A stretch of 64,000 nucleotides of DNA from Thermohalobaculum sp039180675 (lineage in GTDB: Bacteria; Pseudomonadota; Alphaproteobacteria; Rhodobacterales; Rhodobacteraceae): contig JBCDDC010000022.1 of the NCBI GenBank assembly GCA_039180675.1, positions 1-64,000 of the forward strand. Direction: 5' to 3'. Each line of letters opens with the position of its first letter. The stretch's first letter is position 1. The position numbers and the translations under genes are program-made. A model generated the notes under the pieces. That model had not been told where the DNA came from. It searched no databases and worked only from the letters and a program-made list of their open reading frames with translations. This document shows positions 54,711-63,796 of the stretch, piece after piece.

Positions 54711-56288
54711 ATGAGCATGAGACCCATTGCGATCGGACTTATGGCGGCGCTGCTGGGCAGCACGGCCGTGTCCGCGCAGACAGGCAACACGGTGGTGTTG
54801 AAATCCTTTGACGGGTTCACGCAGCTACGCGGCGAAATCGAGAGCTTTGACGGGCGGACCTTCTCGATCCGGACCGGATTGGGCGTGATCCAGGTCGACG
54901 CGCTTCAGGTTCAGTGCGAGGGCGAGGCCTGCCCGCAGGATCTGTTGTTCGGGGCGGAGTTCGGGGTCTTCGGCTCCAACACCATCGGCGCCTCTCTGAT
55001 GCCTGCGCTGATCCAGGGCTATGCCGACAAGCTGGATGCCGATCTGGTTCAGGAGCTCTCGGCCGTCGAGAACGAGCGGGTGATGCGCATCATCCACGAG
55101 ACCGGCGAGGAGATGGCCGCGATCGACCTGCGCGCCCATGGCTCGGGCACCTCCTATTCGGGGCTCGAAGCCGGACAGGCGACAATCGGGATGTCGTCAC
55201 GCCAGATGAAGGACGACGAGGCGCAGTTGCTTGCGAGCCTCGGCAATGGCGATCTGCGCGGAACCGACTACGAGCACATCCTGGCGCTGGACGGTCTGAT
55301 CATCGTGACCCATCAGAGCAATCCGCTGAGTTCGATCGATTTCGAGGAGCTGCCCTTTGTCTTCTCGGGCGAGATCACGAACTGGTCGGAGCTTGGGGGC
55401 CCGGATCAGCCGATCGTCGTCTACTCGCATCAGGAGAACACGGGCACCTACGATACGTTCGCGAGCCTGGTGATGGACCCGGTCGGCGAGATCACGAGCC
55501 CGACGGTGGAGCGGTTCGTCTCGAACGCGGAGCTGTCGGACAAGGTCGCCCGGACGCCCGGCGCGATCGGGTTCACAGGTGCTGCGTTCGCCCGTTCGGC
55601 CAAGGTACTGGGCCTGCGCCAGGAATGCGGCCTGGTGTCGGAGCCGTCGACCTTTGCGATGAAGACCGAGGAGTATCCGCTGTCGCGGCGCCTCTACCTC
55701 TATTCGCTGCCCGACGGGGCGCCGGCGCATTCGCGCCAGTTGCTGGATTTCGCGCTCTCGGATGAGGCGCAGGGGATCGTCGAGGACACGGGCTTCGTCT
55801 CACTGGCTGAAGAGCGGGTCTCGATGGCCGGTCAGGGCGCGCGTCTGGTCCATGCGATCGTGGGCGAGGACGAGGTGTCCCTGCCCGCGATGCGGGAGCT
55901 TCTGACCGAGCTGCGCGATGCGGAGCGGCTGTCGGTCACGTTCCGGTTCAACCAGGGGTCCTCGGACCTCGACGCGCGTTCGTCGCAGGATGCGATCCGG
56001 CTCGCCAATGATCTGGTCGAGGGCAAGTTCGCGGGCCAGGAGGTTCTGCTGGTGGGCTTCACCGACTCGATCGGGCAAGCGGATCTGAACCGCGGCCTGT
56101 CGCTGCGCCGGGCGAACGAGGTGCTGGCCCAGCTTGGCCGGATCATGGGGCCGACGACGCTGTCGGAGTTGCCGGTCTCGGCGCTGGGCTTTGGCGAGAT
56201 CGCGCCTGTCGGCTGCAACACGTCGTTTGCCGGGCGCCGGAACAACCGCCGGGTCGAGGTCTGGGTGCGCGATCTGGACGAGAGCTGA
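54711..56288 (+). CDS. PstS-like substrate-binding protein fused to an OmpA peptidoglycan-binding domain
   Basis: This 525-residue exported protein has a signal peptide (IAIGLMAALLGSTAVSAQ, residues 6-23), a short beta domain (30-75), a phosphate-binding-like domain (FGSNTIGASLMPALIQGYA near 87; AHGSGTSYSGLEAGQATIGMSSR in part near 143; TFASLV near 250) and a C-terminal OmpA domain (FRFNQGSSDLD near 415; VGFTDSIGQADLNRGLSLRRAN in part near 450). It would bind an oxyanion or other ligand and be anchored to peptidoglycan. No ABC transporter genes adjoin, so sensing, scavenging or envelope tethering is as likely as transport. Confidence 0.92.
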   Translation: MSMRPIAIGLMAALLGSTAVSAQTGNTVVLKSFDGFTQLRGEIESFDGRTFSIRTGLGVIQVDALQVQCEGEACPQDLLFGAEFGVFGSNTIGASLMPALIQGYADKLDADLVQELSAVENERVMRIIHETGEEMAAIDLRAHGSGTSYSGLEAGQATIGMSSRQMKDDEAQLLASLGNGDLRGTDYEHILALDGLIIVTHQSNPLSSIDFEELPFVFSGEITNWSELGGPDQPIVVYSHQENTGTYDTFASLVMDPVGEITSPTVERFVSNAELSDKVARTPGAIGFTGAAFARSAKVLGLRQECGLVSEPSTFAMKTEEYPLSRRLYLYSLPDGAPAHSRQLLDFALSDEAQGIVEDTGFVSLAEERVSMAGQGARLVHAIVGEDEVSLPAMRELLTELRDAERLSVTFRFNQGSSDLDARSSQDAIRLANDLVEGKFAGQEVLLVGFTDSIGQADLNRGLSLRRANEVLAQLGRIMGPTTLSELPVSALGFGEIAPVGCNTSFAGRRNNRRVEVWVRDLDES

Positions 56289-56329
56289 CGCCCGCCGCCT
56301 TGCGCGTCCTCGGGCGATCTGCAACAACC

Positions 56330-56366
56330 AAACGGCCGGGTGCATCCCCGGCCGTTTCTTTTTCTG
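56330..56366 (+). terminator. Rho-independent terminator after the PstS-OmpA gene
   Basis: AAACGGCCGGG (56330-56340) and CCCGGCCGTTT (56347-56357) form a perfect 11-bp stem with a 6-base loop, followed by CTTTTTCT. It separates the envelope pair from the thiolase unit. Confidence 0.92.
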
Positions 56367-56382
56367 ACGAGGAGCCCCTCCC

Positions 56383-57567
56383 ATGACCAAGGATGTCGTC
56401 ATTCTGGATGGCGCGAGAACAGCGATCGGCACGTTCGGCGGCGCCTTTGCCTCGGTGCCCCCCAGCCAGACAGCGGCGCATGTCGCCAGGGAGGCGATGA
56501 GCCGCGCAGGGGTTGAAGGCGGGCAGATCGGCCATGTCGTCTTTGGCCATGTGATCAACACCGAGCCGCGCGATGCCTATCTGAGCCGGGTCGCGGCGAT
56601 CGATGCGGGCATCCCGGACACGACGCCCGCGATGAACGTGAACCGGCTCTGCGGCTCGGGCGCACAGGCGGTCGTCTCGGCCGCGCAGGCGGTAATGCTG
56701 GGCGATGCGGATTACGCGCTCGCCGGCGGGGCCGAGCATATGACCCGCGCACCGCACGGGATGCAGAATGCCCGTTTCGGCACGAAGATGGGCGACGTGA
56801 AGATGCTCGACTTCATGATCGGCGCGCTCAACTGCCCGTTCGGCACCGGCCATATGGGCGTGACGGCGGAGAATGTGGCGGCCGAGCACGACATCAGCCG
56901 CGAGGCTCAGGACGCTTTCGCGCTCGAGAGCCAGAAGCGCGCGGGCCGCGCCATCGAGGAAGGCAGGTTCAAGGGCCAGATCGCGCCCTACACGATCCAG
57001 AGCCGCAAGGGCGATATCGTGATCGACACGGATGAGCACCCGAAACCGGCCACGACCGCAGAGGATCTCGCGGGCCTGCGCGCCGTGTTCCAGAAGGACG
57101 GCACGGTGACGGCGGGCAATGCCTCCGGCATCAACGATGGTGCCGCGGCGCTGGTGATGGCGAGCGCGGATGCGGCCGAGAAGGCCGGGCTGAAGCCGCG
57201 CGCGCGGATCCTCGGCTATGCCCATGCGGGTGTGAGGCCCGAAGTCATGGGCATCGGCCCGATCCCGGCGGTGACCAAACTGATGGAGCGCACCGGGCTG
57301 TCGGCGGACGATTTCGACGTGATCGAGTCAAACGAGGCCTTCGCCGCGCAAGCCTGCGCGGTGTCCAAGGCGCTGGGTTTCGATGGCGAGAAGGTCAACC
57401 CGAACGGCGGGGCCATCGCGCTCGGCCACCCGGTCGGCGCGACCGGGGCGATCATCACCCTGAAATGCCTGGCGGAATTGGACCGGATCGGCGGCTCCAA
57501 GGGGCTGGTGACCATGTGTATCGGCGGTGGTCAGGGCATCGCCATCGCGCTGGAACGCCTGAACTGA
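56383..57567 (+). CDS. Acetyl-CoA C-acetyltransferase (beta-ketothiolase)
   Basis: This 394-residue thiolase has the acyl-enzyme Cys90 in NRLCGSGAQA, His349 in ALGHPVGATGA and the acid/base Cys379 in MCIGGGQG. NEAFAAQ near 315 is the fourth active-site motif. It condenses two acetyl-CoA or cleaves acetoacetyl-CoA; the length and motifs suit PhaA/AtoB-type biosynthetic thiolases. No phaB or phaC lies in the window, so PHA synthesis is not shown. It overlaps the ABM monooxygenase gene (TGATG). Confidence 0.96.
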   Translation: MTKDVVILDGARTAIGTFGGAFASVPPSQTAAHVAREAMSRAGVEGGQIGHVVFGHVINTEPRDAYLSRVAAIDAGIPDTTPAMNVNRLCGSGAQAVVSAAQAVMLGDADYALAGGAEHMTRAPHGMQNARFGTKMGDVKMLDFMIGALNCPFGTGHMGVTAENVAAEHDISREAQDAFALESQKRAGRAIEEGRFKGQIAPYTIQSRKGDIVIDTDEHPKPATTAEDLAGLRAVFQKDGTVTAGNASGINDGAAALVMASADAAEKAGLKPRARILGYAHAGVRPEVMGIGPIPAVTKLMERTGLSADDFDVIESNEAFAAQACAVSKALGFDGEKVNPNGGAIALGHPVGATGAIITLKCLAELDRIGGSKGLVTMCIGGGQGIAIALERLN

Positions 57568-57887
57568 TGGGGGTCATCGTTGGGGGGCATGTGCTCTTCG
57601 CACCCGGAGAGATCGACCGGCTGCGCCCGCATATGGATGAGGTGATCGCGGCGACCCGGGCGGAGCCGGGTTGTCTGCATTATTCCTATGCGCGGCAGCT
57701 AGAGAACCCTGACCGGATCATCATCTTCGAGCATTGGGAAGACGGCGAGGCCCTACGCGCCCATTTCAGGACGCCGCATATGGCGGTCTGGTACGGGCAT
57801 CTATCAGAAGCCAATGTGATCGAGCGCAACGTGCAGGTCTTCCCGTTCGACGCGCCGAAGCAGCTTCGCGACTATCGCGAGGACTAG
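57567..57887 (+). CDS. ABM-family (antibiotic biosynthesis monooxygenase) protein
   Basis: This 106-residue dimeric alpha-beta barrel protein has GGHVLFAPGEIDRLRPHMDEVIAATRAEPGCLHYSYA (in part), IFEHWEDGEALRAHFRTPHM near 55-73 and a C-terminal basic/acidic tail. The EPGC-x-x-Y and E-H-W-x-x-x-x-x-L-x-x-H patterns are ABM/YgiN hallmarks. Members are cofactor-free monooxygenases for quinols or detoxify ketonic products. The ATG overlaps the thiolase stop, so it is translationally coupled to it. Confidence 0.9.
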   Translation: MGVIVGGHVLFAPGEIDRLRPHMDEVIAATRAEPGCLHYSYARQLENPDRIIIFEHWEDGEALRAHFRTPHMAVWYGHLSEANVIERNVQVFPFDAPKQLRDYRED

Positions 57888-57935
57888 AGCAGGATCATCT
57901 CAGCCTGAAAGACGCGGAGTCCCGAGCCCCAGGCA

Positions 57936-59282
57936 CTAGGTCTCGGACTCCTTTTCCGCCATCTGCTCCCGGCGTTTCGCCTCGTCCTGCTCCTCCTGGC
58001 GGCGGTTACGCTCGCGGCGCGGGAAGAGGATGGCCTTGCCCGCCTTGACCTCATCCGCGGTGTAGTGCACCCGGTCGATCCGGTGGCGCTTTTCCTTGTC
58101 CTTGTAGAGCGTCAGGATATCGCCCCGGTTCCCGATCCTGAGCTTGCCGAGCGCCTCGCCCTGGATGCGTTTGGCCTGGCCGGGCTGGATGGTGCCCGAG
58201 AGCTGGGTCTCGAAGATCGAGTTGTCGGTCAGGATCCAGCCGTCGATCTTCACCGCCTTGGGCTCGAGGTTCAGGAGCGAGACCCACTCCCGCCCCTTGT
58301 CGCTGCCGCTCGGGTCCGGGAGGGCGCCGACGATGAAGACGTCGCAGTCATCGTCATCGATGATCGTGCGCTCCTGCCCCGCCCTGACGAGATCGGCGGG
58401 GCGGTCGACGGGGATGTTCTCGGGCAGGTCAACCTTGTCGATGCCGAGGCGCTTGCGCTCCGCCTCGCTGGCGGCCGTGTCGTAGTAGAAGAGCGGGTTT
58501 TTCTCGGCGACATCCTCGTCGAAGATCAGCCCGGTCAGGTGCTCGATCTCGGCGACGGTGGTCTGGTAGGTCTGGAGATTGACCATCCGCCGGCCGCGCC
58601 AGTCGGCCATCGCCTTCTCGTCCTGCGGGACGTTGAAGGCGCGGACCTCCAGCGCATCGGCCTTGTTCATGAAGCAGACGATCTTGAAGAACGCCGCCGG
58701 GACCTGGGCGGGATCGCGGTCCTGCGGCCGGACCCAGAGCGGGTCTTCGCCATAGATTGGCCCTGAGAAGACCGAGACCTTGTCGTCGCGGGTGAGGTCG
58801 AGGTCGAGCACCCAATCCTCCAGCCCCAGCCATTCGTCCTGATTGAAGCTGTCGAGCTGCAGGCAGGCGTTGGTATAGAACATCGTGCTGTCGGACGCTG
58901 CCTTGGCTGCCCGCGCGCTGTCGCCATGGGCGGCGGCGGCCCGCCGGGCCATATGGCCGCGGTCCCAGCGGTTCTTGCGGTAATAGGCGTTGTCGAGCTG
59001 GTTCTCCTCACCCACCAGATCGTCGATGTTCCAGCCGCTGCGGCGCACGGCGAAGCGCCGCCCCTCGGCCTTGTCGATGTTGAGCGCGGCGAAGATCGGC
59101 GCGCGGTGCTCGCGATGCATGGCGAGGGAGTAGTTGATGTAGTGGCGGTACTGGAGATCCCGGCTGACGCCGAGGGGCAGCACCTTGCTTTCCAGCCGCA
59201 TCGAGAACCGCGGCAGATCGATCACGGCGCCCAGAAAATCCCTCCGGTACCCCTCGGGTCCGCGCATATCGCCATCGGGCAT
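57936..59282 (-). CDS. DNA/RNA non-specific endonuclease (NUC1) with C-terminal LTD-like domain
   Basis: The 448-residue protein has the Endonuclease_NS catalytic motif DRGHM (His110 with the start used here), then the metal-binding Asn region STMFYTNACLQ near 135. After about residue 330 a beta-rich module follows (GREWVSLLNLEPKAVKIDGWIL in part; LSGTIQPGQAKRI; NRGDILTLYK), resembling a lamin-tail domain, which commonly joins secreted nucleases. The last 35 residues are highly charged. No signal peptide is visible, unusual for this family. I start at 59282 because GGAGG lies just before it; ATG or GTG codons up to five earlier are possible. Confidence 0.9.
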   Translation of the reverse strand: MPDGDMRGPEGYRRDFLGAVIDLPRFSMRLESKVLPLGVSRDLQYRHYINYSLAMHREHRAPIFAALNIDKAEGRRFAVRRSGWNIDDLVGEENQLDNAYYRKNRWDRGHMARRAAAAHGDSARAAKAASDSTMFYTNACLQLDSFNQDEWLGLEDWVLDLDLTRDDKVSVFSGPIYGEDPLWVRPQDRDPAQVPAAFFKIVCFMNKADALEVRAFNVPQDEKAMADWRGRRMVNLQTYQTTVAEIEHLTGLIFDEDVAEKNPLFYYDTAASEAERKRLGIDKVDLPENIPVDRPADLVRAGQERTIIDDDDCDVFIVGALPDPSGSDKGREWVSLLNLEPKAVKIDGWILTDNSIFETQLSGTIQPGQAKRIQGEALGKLRIGNRGDILTLYKDKEKRHRIDRVHYTADEVKAGKAILFPRRERNRRQEEQDEAKRREQMAEKESET

Positions 59283-59305
59283 CACCACCTCCATCACTGT
59301 AGAAC

Positions 59306-59337
59306 CCCCGGGGTGCGGCTAGGACCGCGCCCCGGGG
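59306..59337 (-). promoter_or_regulatory. 13-bp GC hairpin just upstream of the nuclease gene
   Basis: CCCCGGGGTGCGG (59306-59318) pairs with CCGCGCCCCGGGG (59325-59337) with one G-T wobble and a 6-base loop. It lies between the lipase stop and the nuclease start. No T run follows in the direction of transcription, so it may attenuate or stabilise rather than terminate. Confidence 0.5.
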
Positions 59338-59413
59338 ACAGGATACAGGAGAGCGGCGCCGATACCGTGAGAATTGTCACCCAGGAGCCGCAAAACCGTG
59401 AGTTGTGGTCGGA

Positions 59414-60394
59414 TCAGCCGGGCGGTTTCGGGGCGAGCGAGACCGGGTAGTAGGCGCCGATCAGCTCCAGATAGGTGTCGTGGCTGTGCTGGAAGCCGAC
59501 CTGTGCGAGGTAATCGTCGCCCTTCTTCGGGTCGGGGATGCCGGTCACCGGATGGGCCGTGCCCGCCTGCTGCCACCTGGTCATGTGCAGGTCGGCGATC
59601 GCCTTCATGGCGATGTTGGAGCCGTCGATCAGGGCGTGGAGGTCGACATCGATCCCGTCGATCTTGACCCATTGGGGCACCGTGGTCGGCACCGCCTGGG
59701 GGATGATGTCGCCGAGGCGGTTATAAGCGAAGGGCACGATGTCGTGCGGGTTGGCGACGTAGAAGCAGGGGAACGTCCGATCGACCCAGCCAGCGAATTC
59801 GGTGTCGCCCGAGGTCGGCGGCGCGAAGCCGTAGGAGATCACCTGCACCGGCGCCGGCCATTTGCCGCGTTTGGCGTGGAGCCAGGCGGCCATGATCGGC
59901 GCGAGGCCCGCGCCCTGGCTGTGGCCGGTGACGTAGAGCGTGACCGGGTCGGGCCTGGCGCAGATGCCATCGAAGAACGCCTCGAAGCCCTGCCCGCCCG
60001 GGTCCTTCGCAGTTTGTTCGAGGTGCTGGATCGCCTCGGCGAACTTGTCCGAGACCAGCGTGGTCTCGCCCGTGTAGGTGGCGTAATCGCTCATGCCGGT
60101 CGGCACGTCCTCGAGCCAGCTCTTGATGCTCGACGGCTCTGTCCCGCGGATCGCGACAGCGTAGGTGCCAGTGCCCTTTTGCCGGACCACGAACATCATG
60201 TTGTCGTCGTAGTCGGAATAGCCCGGCCCCCAGACCAGGTCCCACACCCCCTTGGTCGAATACTGCTTGTGCGCGAGGTTATGGGCGATGTCTTCGGCCC
60301 GGGGCGTGGCCGATTTGCCTGGCCCGTAGGTATAGGCGATCGAGGCGAGCGTCATCATCTGCTGCGCGATCATGTTGTTGTAGGACTCGGTCAT
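59414..60394 (-). CDS. Class 3 lipase family protein
   Basis: This 326-residue alpha/beta hydrolase of the lipase_3 type has the oxyanion strand FVVRQKGTGTYAVAIRGTE (about 68-86), the nucleophile Ser159 in VTGHSQGAGLAP, an acid in VANPHDIVPFAYNRLGD (about 215-230) and the His probably in FQHSHDTYLE near 305. There is no signal peptide. The start at 60394 has AGAGG upstream; the longer frame lacks conserved features. It lies upstream of the nuclease gene on the same strand and 94 bases from the cyclase. Confidence 0.9.
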   Translation of the reverse strand: MTESYNNMIAQQMMTLASIAYTYGPGKSATPRAEDIAHNLAHKQYSTKGVWDLVWGPGYSDYDDNMMFVVRQKGTGTYAVAIRGTEPSSIKSWLEDVPTGMSDYATYTGETTLVSDKFAEAIQHLEQTAKDPGGQGFEAFFDGICARPDPVTLYVTGHSQGAGLAPIMAAWLHAKRGKWPAPVQVISYGFAPPTSGDTEFAGWVDRTFPCFYVANPHDIVPFAYNRLGDIIPQAVPTTVPQWVKIDGIDVDLHALIDGSNIAMKAIADLHMTRWQQAGTAHPVTGIPDPKKGDDYLAQVGFQHSHDTYLELIGAYYPVSLAPKPPG

Positions 60395-60488
60395 GAAAAC
60401 CTCTTTAGAACAAGGATTTAATCGTCTTATATCTTCCGGATCGCCTTTCTGATGGGATCGGTCACCGTTTCCATCGGCATGTGCGAGT

Positions 60489-61748
60489 CTAAGATACTGA
60501 TAGTGAGAGCGTACCGGAACTGGGCCAAGGCTGCTCCTCACCGGCCGCCGGCAGCGTGAAGAGTTCGACGGAAACCATCCCTTCGCGCAGATCGGAGTGG
60601 CCCGCGGAGATCCACTCTGCAGAAGCCAGTTCGACAAAGGCGCTATCCGCGAGGACCGGAACGCCGAGGTGCTTGGTCGCCGCCTCGATCCTGTGAAGCT
60701 GATTGACCTCGCGCCCGATGCTGGAGAAGGCAAGCCGGCTCGGCACGCCGATATTGCCGAACATCACCTCACCGACAGAAAGGCCAATGCCGAAATCGAG
60801 CCGCTCACCATCCGGCAGGATGCATTCCGCCGCCTGGAGCCTGCGCAACAAAGCTTCTTGCACCGCCTTTTCGGCGCCGAGTGCCGCCTCCCGCGGGCAG
60901 TCCTCGCTGATTGGGAAGATCGCGAGCACGCCGTCACCGATGAAATTCAAGATCTCACCGCCATTGTCGATCACCGGCTGGGCGGTGCATTCGAAATAGC
61001 GATTGAGCAGAGCGAGATAGTCATCCGGTGCCATCTGTTCGGACAGGCGTGTGGAACCGCGCAGGTCGGAGAACCAAAGAACGGCCGGGATGCGGCGCCC
61101 GTCACCGCGGCGGATGTCGCCTTCGAGGACCCGCGCACCGGCGGTGGGGCCGAGATAGGCATCGGCAATATTGGCCATCACGCGTTTCTGGATCGATGCG
61201 TGACACGCAACGGCGAATACCTGCTGGATGCGGCTGAGACCGTCGAAATCATTCGATGAGAACCCGCTTTCGCGCTTGGTCGACCAGGTTGCCATGATGC
61301 CGGTGCTGCCGCCGGCGAAATGTTCCGCCTCGGCTATGCGAAACCGGGTCGCTGTCAGCAGGTAGTCTGTATACCCCTCGTCGCGCAGGTCCTCGAGGAT
61401 ATCGAAGTCGAGCCGCGCCTCAGGACCGCTTAGGCGCCGGCGCAGCTTGGTCAGGTTCTTCTTATGGACATGATAGAAGGGGCTCTTCAGGAAAAGATCA
61501 GACTGCGTGCCGAGATCATCGTGCTCGAACTGCATCAGCTTCACACCCTCGTCCGGCTTCCAGACCGCCTGCTCGGCGCGAAACAGCGGGTGCAGTGTCG
61601 GCCAGGAGACAGCTGCCCTGTCTATCGGGATACCCAGGGCGTGGAGACGCTGGCAAAGCAACCGGAAAAGTGTGGCAATCTCCGGGTCAGCGAGCGCTTT
61701 GCCGATCAACCACTGCTCTACCTCGGAAATGAGCGCGCCGTGAGCCAT
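60489..61748 (-). CDS. Class III adenylate/guanylate cyclase
   Basis: The 419-residue soluble protein has a C-terminal class III catalytic domain (about 215-395). Metal Asp is in LWFSDLRGSTRLSE, the second in NFIGDGVLAIFPI, and GIGLSVGEVMFGNIG and FSSIGREVNQLHRIEA carry the ATP-ribose and transition-state residues. The N-terminal 200 residues hold a helical sensor-like module of a type common before roseobacter cyclases (…DEGYTDYLLTATRFR…), with no membrane segment. It would make cAMP (or cGMP). Confidence 0.93.
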   Translation of the reverse strand: MAHGALISEVEQWLIGKALADPEIATLFRLLCQRLHALGIPIDRAAVSWPTLHPLFRAEQAVWKPDEGVKLMQFEHDDLGTQSDLFLKSPFYHVHKKNLTKLRRRLSGPEARLDFDILEDLRDEGYTDYLLTATRFRIAEAEHFAGGSTGIMATWSTKRESGFSSNDFDGLSRIQQVFAVACHASIQKRVMANIADAYLGPTAGARVLEGDIRRGDGRRIPAVLWFSDLRGSTRLSEQMAPDDYLALLNRYFECTAQPVIDNGGEILNFIGDGVLAIFPISEDCPREAALGAEKAVQEALLRRLQAAECILPDGERLDFGIGLSVGEVMFGNIGVPSRLAFSSIGREVNQLHRIEAATKHLGVPVLADSAFVELASAEWISAGHSDLREGMVSVELFTLPAAGEEQPWPSSGTLSLSVS

Positions 61749-61786
61749 AGCGGGAAAATAGCCACCTATCGGCAGGGAGGCCAGTC

Positions 61787-63514
61787 CTAGGACGACCCGC
61801 TTCCGAGGAATCTGGCCGCCATCTCCTCGCGTGCCTCATCGGTGATCTTGGCGAAGAGGTTCTCGGGCACGGCAAAGGGGTGGCCAACCGGCAGCGTATT
61901 GAAGGTCTTGATCGGGTCGGTCGGCCAGGCGAGCGCGTGGTCCTCGATCCCGAGCGCGTTGAGCATCGTGTCAGAGGCGTCCGGGATGAACGGGCGCGAC
62001 AGGATCGCGTAGAGCCGGATCAGGTTGAGCGAGAAGCGGATGATCGCTGCGGCGCGCGCCTCGTCTTCCTTGATCACGGCCCAGGGGGCGGTCTCCTGCA
62101 GGTATTCGTTGCCGACGACCCAGATGGCGCGCAGCTCGGCCGCGGCCTTGCGGAACTCGACCGCCTCCCAATGGGCCTCGAGCGCGCGGATGCGGGCGGC
62201 GATGTCGGCGATCACCTCCTGCTCGGGGACTTCGTAGTTGCCGCCCTCCGGCACCTCTTCGCCGAATTTCGACCGGCAGAACTTGGTGACGCGGGAGACG
62301 AAATTGCCGAGCACATCGGCGAGGTCCTTGTTGACGCCCGCCTGGAACCCCTCCCAGGTGAAATCGCTGTCGGAGGTCTCGGGCGCATTGGCGAGCAACC
62401 ACCAGCGCCAGTAATCAGGCGGCAGGATCTCCAGCGCCTGATCCATGAAGACCCCCCTGCCCTGGGAGGTGGAGAATTTGCCCCCCTCATAGGTCAGCCA
62501 GTTGGTCCCCTTGATGAAGTCGACCAGTTTCCAGGGCTCGCCGCTGCCCATCAGGGTCGCCGGGAATGACAGCGTGTGGAAGGGCACGTTGTCCTTGCCC
62601 ATAAACTGGACGTAGCGCACGTCGTGGGCACCCCCGTCCTCGCGCCACCAGCGCCGCCATGCGGCATCGTCGAGCCCGTTCGCGTCGGCCCATTCGGCGG
62701 TGGCGGCAATGTATTCGATCGGGGCGTCGAACCAGACGTAGAAGACCTTGCCCTCCATGCCGGGCCAGTCCTCGTCGCCGCGCTTGACCGGGATGCCCCA
62801 GTCGAGATCGCGGGTGATGCCCCGGTCCTGCAGCCCGTCACCGTCGTTCAGCCATTTCTTGGCGATCGAGGTGGTCAGGATCGGCCAGTCGGTCTTGCTA
62901 TCGATCCAGGTCGAAATCTGCGAGCGCATGGCCGATTGGCGCAGATAGAGATGCTTGGTCTCGCGCACTTCCAGATCGGTCGAGCCTGAGATGGCCGAGC
63001 GCGGGTCGATCAGATCGGTCGGCTCGAGCTGCTTCGTACAGTTCTCGCACTGGTCGCCGCGGGCACGCTCATAGCCGCAATTCGGGCAGGTACCCTGGAT
63101 GTAGCGGTCGGGCAGATAACGGCCATCGGCGTTGGAATAGACCTGCTTCTCCATCACCTCACGGATCAGGCCGGCCTCCGCCAGCTTTCCCGCGAAATGC
63201 TGGGTCAGCCTGTGGTTCCGGTCCGAGGAGGAGCGGCCGAAATAGTCAAAGCTGAGGCGGAACCCCTCGCCCAGATCGCGCTGGATCTGCCAGTACTTGG
63301 CGCAGTATTCGGCGACCGGCAGACCCTCCTCCGCCGCCGCAAGCTCGGCCGGCGTGCCATGCTCGTCGGTCGCGCAGATCAGCATCACCTCGTGGCCCCG
63401 CGCGCGGCAATAGCGGGCATAGGCATCCGAGGGCAGCATGCTGCCGACCAGATTGCCGAGGTGCTTGACGCCGTTGATATAGGGCAGCGCCGAGGTGATC
63501 AGGATGCGGGCCAT
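61787..63514 (-). CDS. metG: Methionyl-tRNA synthetase
   Basis: This 575-residue class I synthetase starts MARILITSALPYINGVKHLGNL, with the HIGH-type motif HLGN. The zinc knuckle is CPNCGYERARGDQCENC near 140-156, and the KMSKS equivalent is GGKFSTSQGRG near 340. No C-terminal tRNA-binding (Trbp111) extension is present, consistent with the shorter alphaproteobacterial form. The ATG at 63514 has AAGGAG upstream; the open frame further up runs through intergenic repeats. Confidence 0.98.
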   Translation of the reverse strand: MARILITSALPYINGVKHLGNLVGSMLPSDAYARYCRARGHEVMLICATDEHGTPAELAAAEEGLPVAEYCAKYWQIQRDLGEGFRLSFDYFGRSSSDRNHRLTQHFAGKLAEAGLIREVMEKQVYSNADGRYLPDRYIQGTCPNCGYERARGDQCENCTKQLEPTDLIDPRSAISGSTDLEVRETKHLYLRQSAMRSQISTWIDSKTDWPILTTSIAKKWLNDGDGLQDRGITRDLDWGIPVKRGDEDWPGMEGKVFYVWFDAPIEYIAATAEWADANGLDDAAWRRWWREDGGAHDVRYVQFMGKDNVPFHTLSFPATLMGSGEPWKLVDFIKGTNWLTYEGGKFSTSQGRGVFMDQALEILPPDYWRWWLLANAPETSDSDFTWEGFQAGVNKDLADVLGNFVSRVTKFCRSKFGEEVPEGGNYEVPEQEVIADIAARIRALEAHWEAVEFRKAAAELRAIWVVGNEYLQETAPWAVIKEDEARAAAIIRFSLNLIRLYAILSRPFIPDASDTMLNALGIEDHALAWPTDPIKTFNTLPVGHPFAVPENLFAKITDEAREEMAARFLGSGSS

Positions 63515-63598
63515 CGGGGTCTCCTTGTGCCCAAGGGGTTTTATCGCCGGGGGTCGGCGAGGCAAGGCCTTTCTGGGCGCGGGTTTCACAGCTGGCGT

Positions 63599-63640
63599 CC
63601 CCTCCCCCCTTTGCGGGGGAGGGTCAGGGTGGGGGGACGC
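63599..63640. repeat. Intergenic REP-like palindromic repeat
   Basis: CCCTCCCCC…CGGGGGAGGG forms a 9-bp stem (63600-63623) followed by TCAGGGTGGGGG. This string is a widespread alphaproteobacterial intergenic repeat, often mistranslated as PHPDPPP-type peptides. Confidence 0.65.
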
Positions 63641-63668
63641 GCGCCCAGGGCGCGCCAGCCAGAGGTGT

Positions 63669-63691
63669 ATGCGCGCGCGCCCCGCGCGCAT
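63669..63691. repeat. Alternating GC hairpin
   Basis: ATGCGCGCG (63669-63677) and CGCGCGCAT (63683-63691) form a perfect 9-bp stem with a 5-base loop. The alternating purine-pyrimidine run could adopt Z-form DNA. Confidence 0.5.
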
Positions 63692-63796
63692 GCCGCTTGG
63701 CTCGCCCTGGTCTGAACCGGCCGTGGCGAGAGAGCGCTTGCAGCGCGGTCCAGATCCGTGTGGAGTGCGGAGCGGAGCGTTCCGGAGACCGCGCGC

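Noticed and set aside
57895..57955. GGAGTCC-CGAG…CTCGG-ACTCC hairpin as terminator of the thiolase unit
   Set aside because: Imperfect stem with a bulge and long loop; only marginal support.
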